A DNA stretch of 5,840 nucleotides, taken from positions 1-5,840 of the forward strand of contig CALJNY010000298.1 of assembly GCA_937981515.1 (NCBI GenBank), given 5' to 3'. This stretch comes from an uncultured Collinsella sp. (GTDB lineage Bacteria; Actinomycetota; Coriobacteriia; Coriobacteriales; Coriobacteriaceae). Under the pieces are notes generated by a model. The model was given only the letters and a program-made list of their open reading frames with translations. It was not told where the DNA came from and ran no database searches. The position numbers and the translations under genes were made by a program. The first letter of the stretch is position 1; the number at the start of each line of letters is the position of its first letter. Shown in pieces: positions 5,114 through 5,840 of this stretch.

Positions 5114-5840
5114 TTGAGTGAGATTCAGAACTCGTCCATTTTCTCTCTTGACGATGTCAACGAGGAGGAGATGAACAACCTCATCGACGGTACGATTACC
5201 GACTTTGATGAGGGCGATCTCGTTAACGGCACTGTCGTTAAGATCGAGCATGACGAGGTGCTCGTTGACATCGGATTCAAGTCCGAGGGCGTTATCCCGG
5301 TCCGCGAGCTGTCCATCCGCAAGGACGCTAACCCTGCAGACATCGTTGCACTCGGTGATCCCATCGAGGCCCTGGTTCTCCAGAAGGAGGACAAGGACGG
5401 TCGTCTGGTCCTGTCCAAGAAGCGTGCCGAGTACGAGCGTGCTTGGAACCGCATCGAGGAGAAGTTCAACTCCGGCGAGAACGTCGAGGGCGAGGTTATC
5501 GAGGTTGTCAAGGGCGGCCTGATCCTCGACATCGGCCTGCGTGGCTTCCTGCCCGCCTCCCTCGTCGACCTCCGTCGTGTCAAGGACCTCACCTCCTACA
5601 TGGGCACCCGCATCGAGGCCCGCGTCATCGAGATGGACCGCAACCGCAACAACGTCGTCCTCTCCCGTCGCGTCGTGCTCGAGGAGTCCCGTAAGGCCGA
5701 GCGCTCCGAGATCCTGTCCAAGCTCAAGTCTGGCATGCGTCTCCAGGGCACCGTTTCCTCCATCGTCGACTTCGGCGCCTTCGTCGACCTCGGCGGTATC
5801 GACGGCCTCATCCACATCTCCGAGCTCTCCTGGAACCACG
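5114..5840 (+). CDS. rpsA: 30S ribosomal protein S1, N-terminal part (runs off the window)
   Basis: S1 is the RNA-binding protein of the small ribosomal subunit that helps mRNA bind and unfold at initiation. The visible 242 residues begin [20 protein letters not shown], followed by S1 (OB-fold) repeats: the first about residues 34-103 ([21 protein letters not shown]), the second about 121-186 ([21 protein letters not shown], with GFLPASLVD), and a third from about 206 that is cut by the window end ([15 protein letters not shown], then [10 protein letters not shown]). The start is TTG at 5114, since GAAAGGGG at 5099-5106 is correctly spaced and the frame gives a normal S1 N-terminus. An ATG at 5171 (residue 20) follows a GAGGAGGAG run and is a weaker option. 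Codon use is strongly biased (GAG, AAG, ATC, CTC), as expected for a highly expressed gene. Confidence 0.93.
   Translation, partial: MSEIQNSSIFSLDDVNEEEMNNLIDGTITDFDEGDLVNGTVVKIEHDEVLVDIGFKSEGVIPVRELSIRKDANPADIVALGDPIEALVLQKEDKDGRLVLSKKRAEYERAWNRIEEKFNSGENVEGEVIEVVKGGLILDIGLRGFLPASLVDLRRVKDLTSYMGTRIEARVIEMDRNRNNVVLSRRVVLEESRKAERSEILSKLKSGMRLQGTVSSIVDFGAFVDLGGIDGLIHISELSWNH

Noticed and set aside
5171..5173. ATG at 5171 as the rpsA start
   Set aside because: It would remove 19 residues of a plausible S1 N-terminus. The TTG at 5114 has a better placed ribosome binding site; the GAGGAGGAG before 5171 encodes Glu-Glu-Glu.
5075..5839. 254-codon minus-strand frame over rpsA
   Set aside because: It is a shadow of the S1 gene, rich in Leu, Val, Asp and Glu because of the biased codons of rpsA. 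It runs through the rpsA leader hairpin without any start signal.

Overview
The window looks like a stretch of chromosome from a high-GC, Gram-positive gut anaerobe of the Coriobacteriia, most likely Collinsella or a close relative. That placement is inferred from the protein styles, the GC-rich codon use and the mix of ATG, GTG and TTG starts; no marker gene proves it. There are six protein genes, no RNA genes, and no insertion sequence, phage gene or CRISPR array.

Layout. Bases 1-846 (+) hold the C-terminal part of argH (argininosuccinate lyase), broken by an in-frame TAG at 241-243. A gene-free stretch of about 380 bp follows, with the argH terminator and the ndk promoter region. Then comes ndk (1229-1633, +), with its own terminator. 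rpiB (1786-2253, -) converges on ndk and has its own hairpin terminator. A gene-free gap of about 270 bp separates rpiB from a divergent L-cysteine desulfidase gene of the CyuA/YhaM family (2526-3845, +). Beyond it, an unusually elaborate rod-like hairpin (3886-3983) lies between that gene and a convergent HAD-type phosphatase gene (4039-4797, -). A divergent control region of about 316 bp leads to rpsA (ribosomal protein S1), which starts at a TTG at 5114 and runs off the right edge.

How the genes relate. Almost every gene here is a single transcription unit with its own promoter region and terminator, so this is a run of housekeeping and metabolic genes rather than an operon or gene cluster. 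The functions are arginine synthesis (argH), nucleotide balance (ndk), the pentose phosphate pathway (rpiB), cysteine breakdown to pyruvate, ammonia and sulfide (cyuA-like), small-molecule dephosphorylation (HAD) and translation (rpsA).

The most striking observation is the argH nonsense codon. It falls exactly on the first serine of the superfamily signature G-S-S-x-M-P-x-K-x-N-P, the catalytic serine position, while the frame on both sides is intact and well conserved. TAG is the normal stop of three genes in this window, so general recoding of TAG is unlikely. A recent point mutation or a sequence error is the simplest reading. Secondary points are the 98-nt hairpin after cyuA, a hairpin that would mask the rpsA ribosome binding site, and several dyads and direct repeats in the control regions. 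I found no convincing new multi-gene system.
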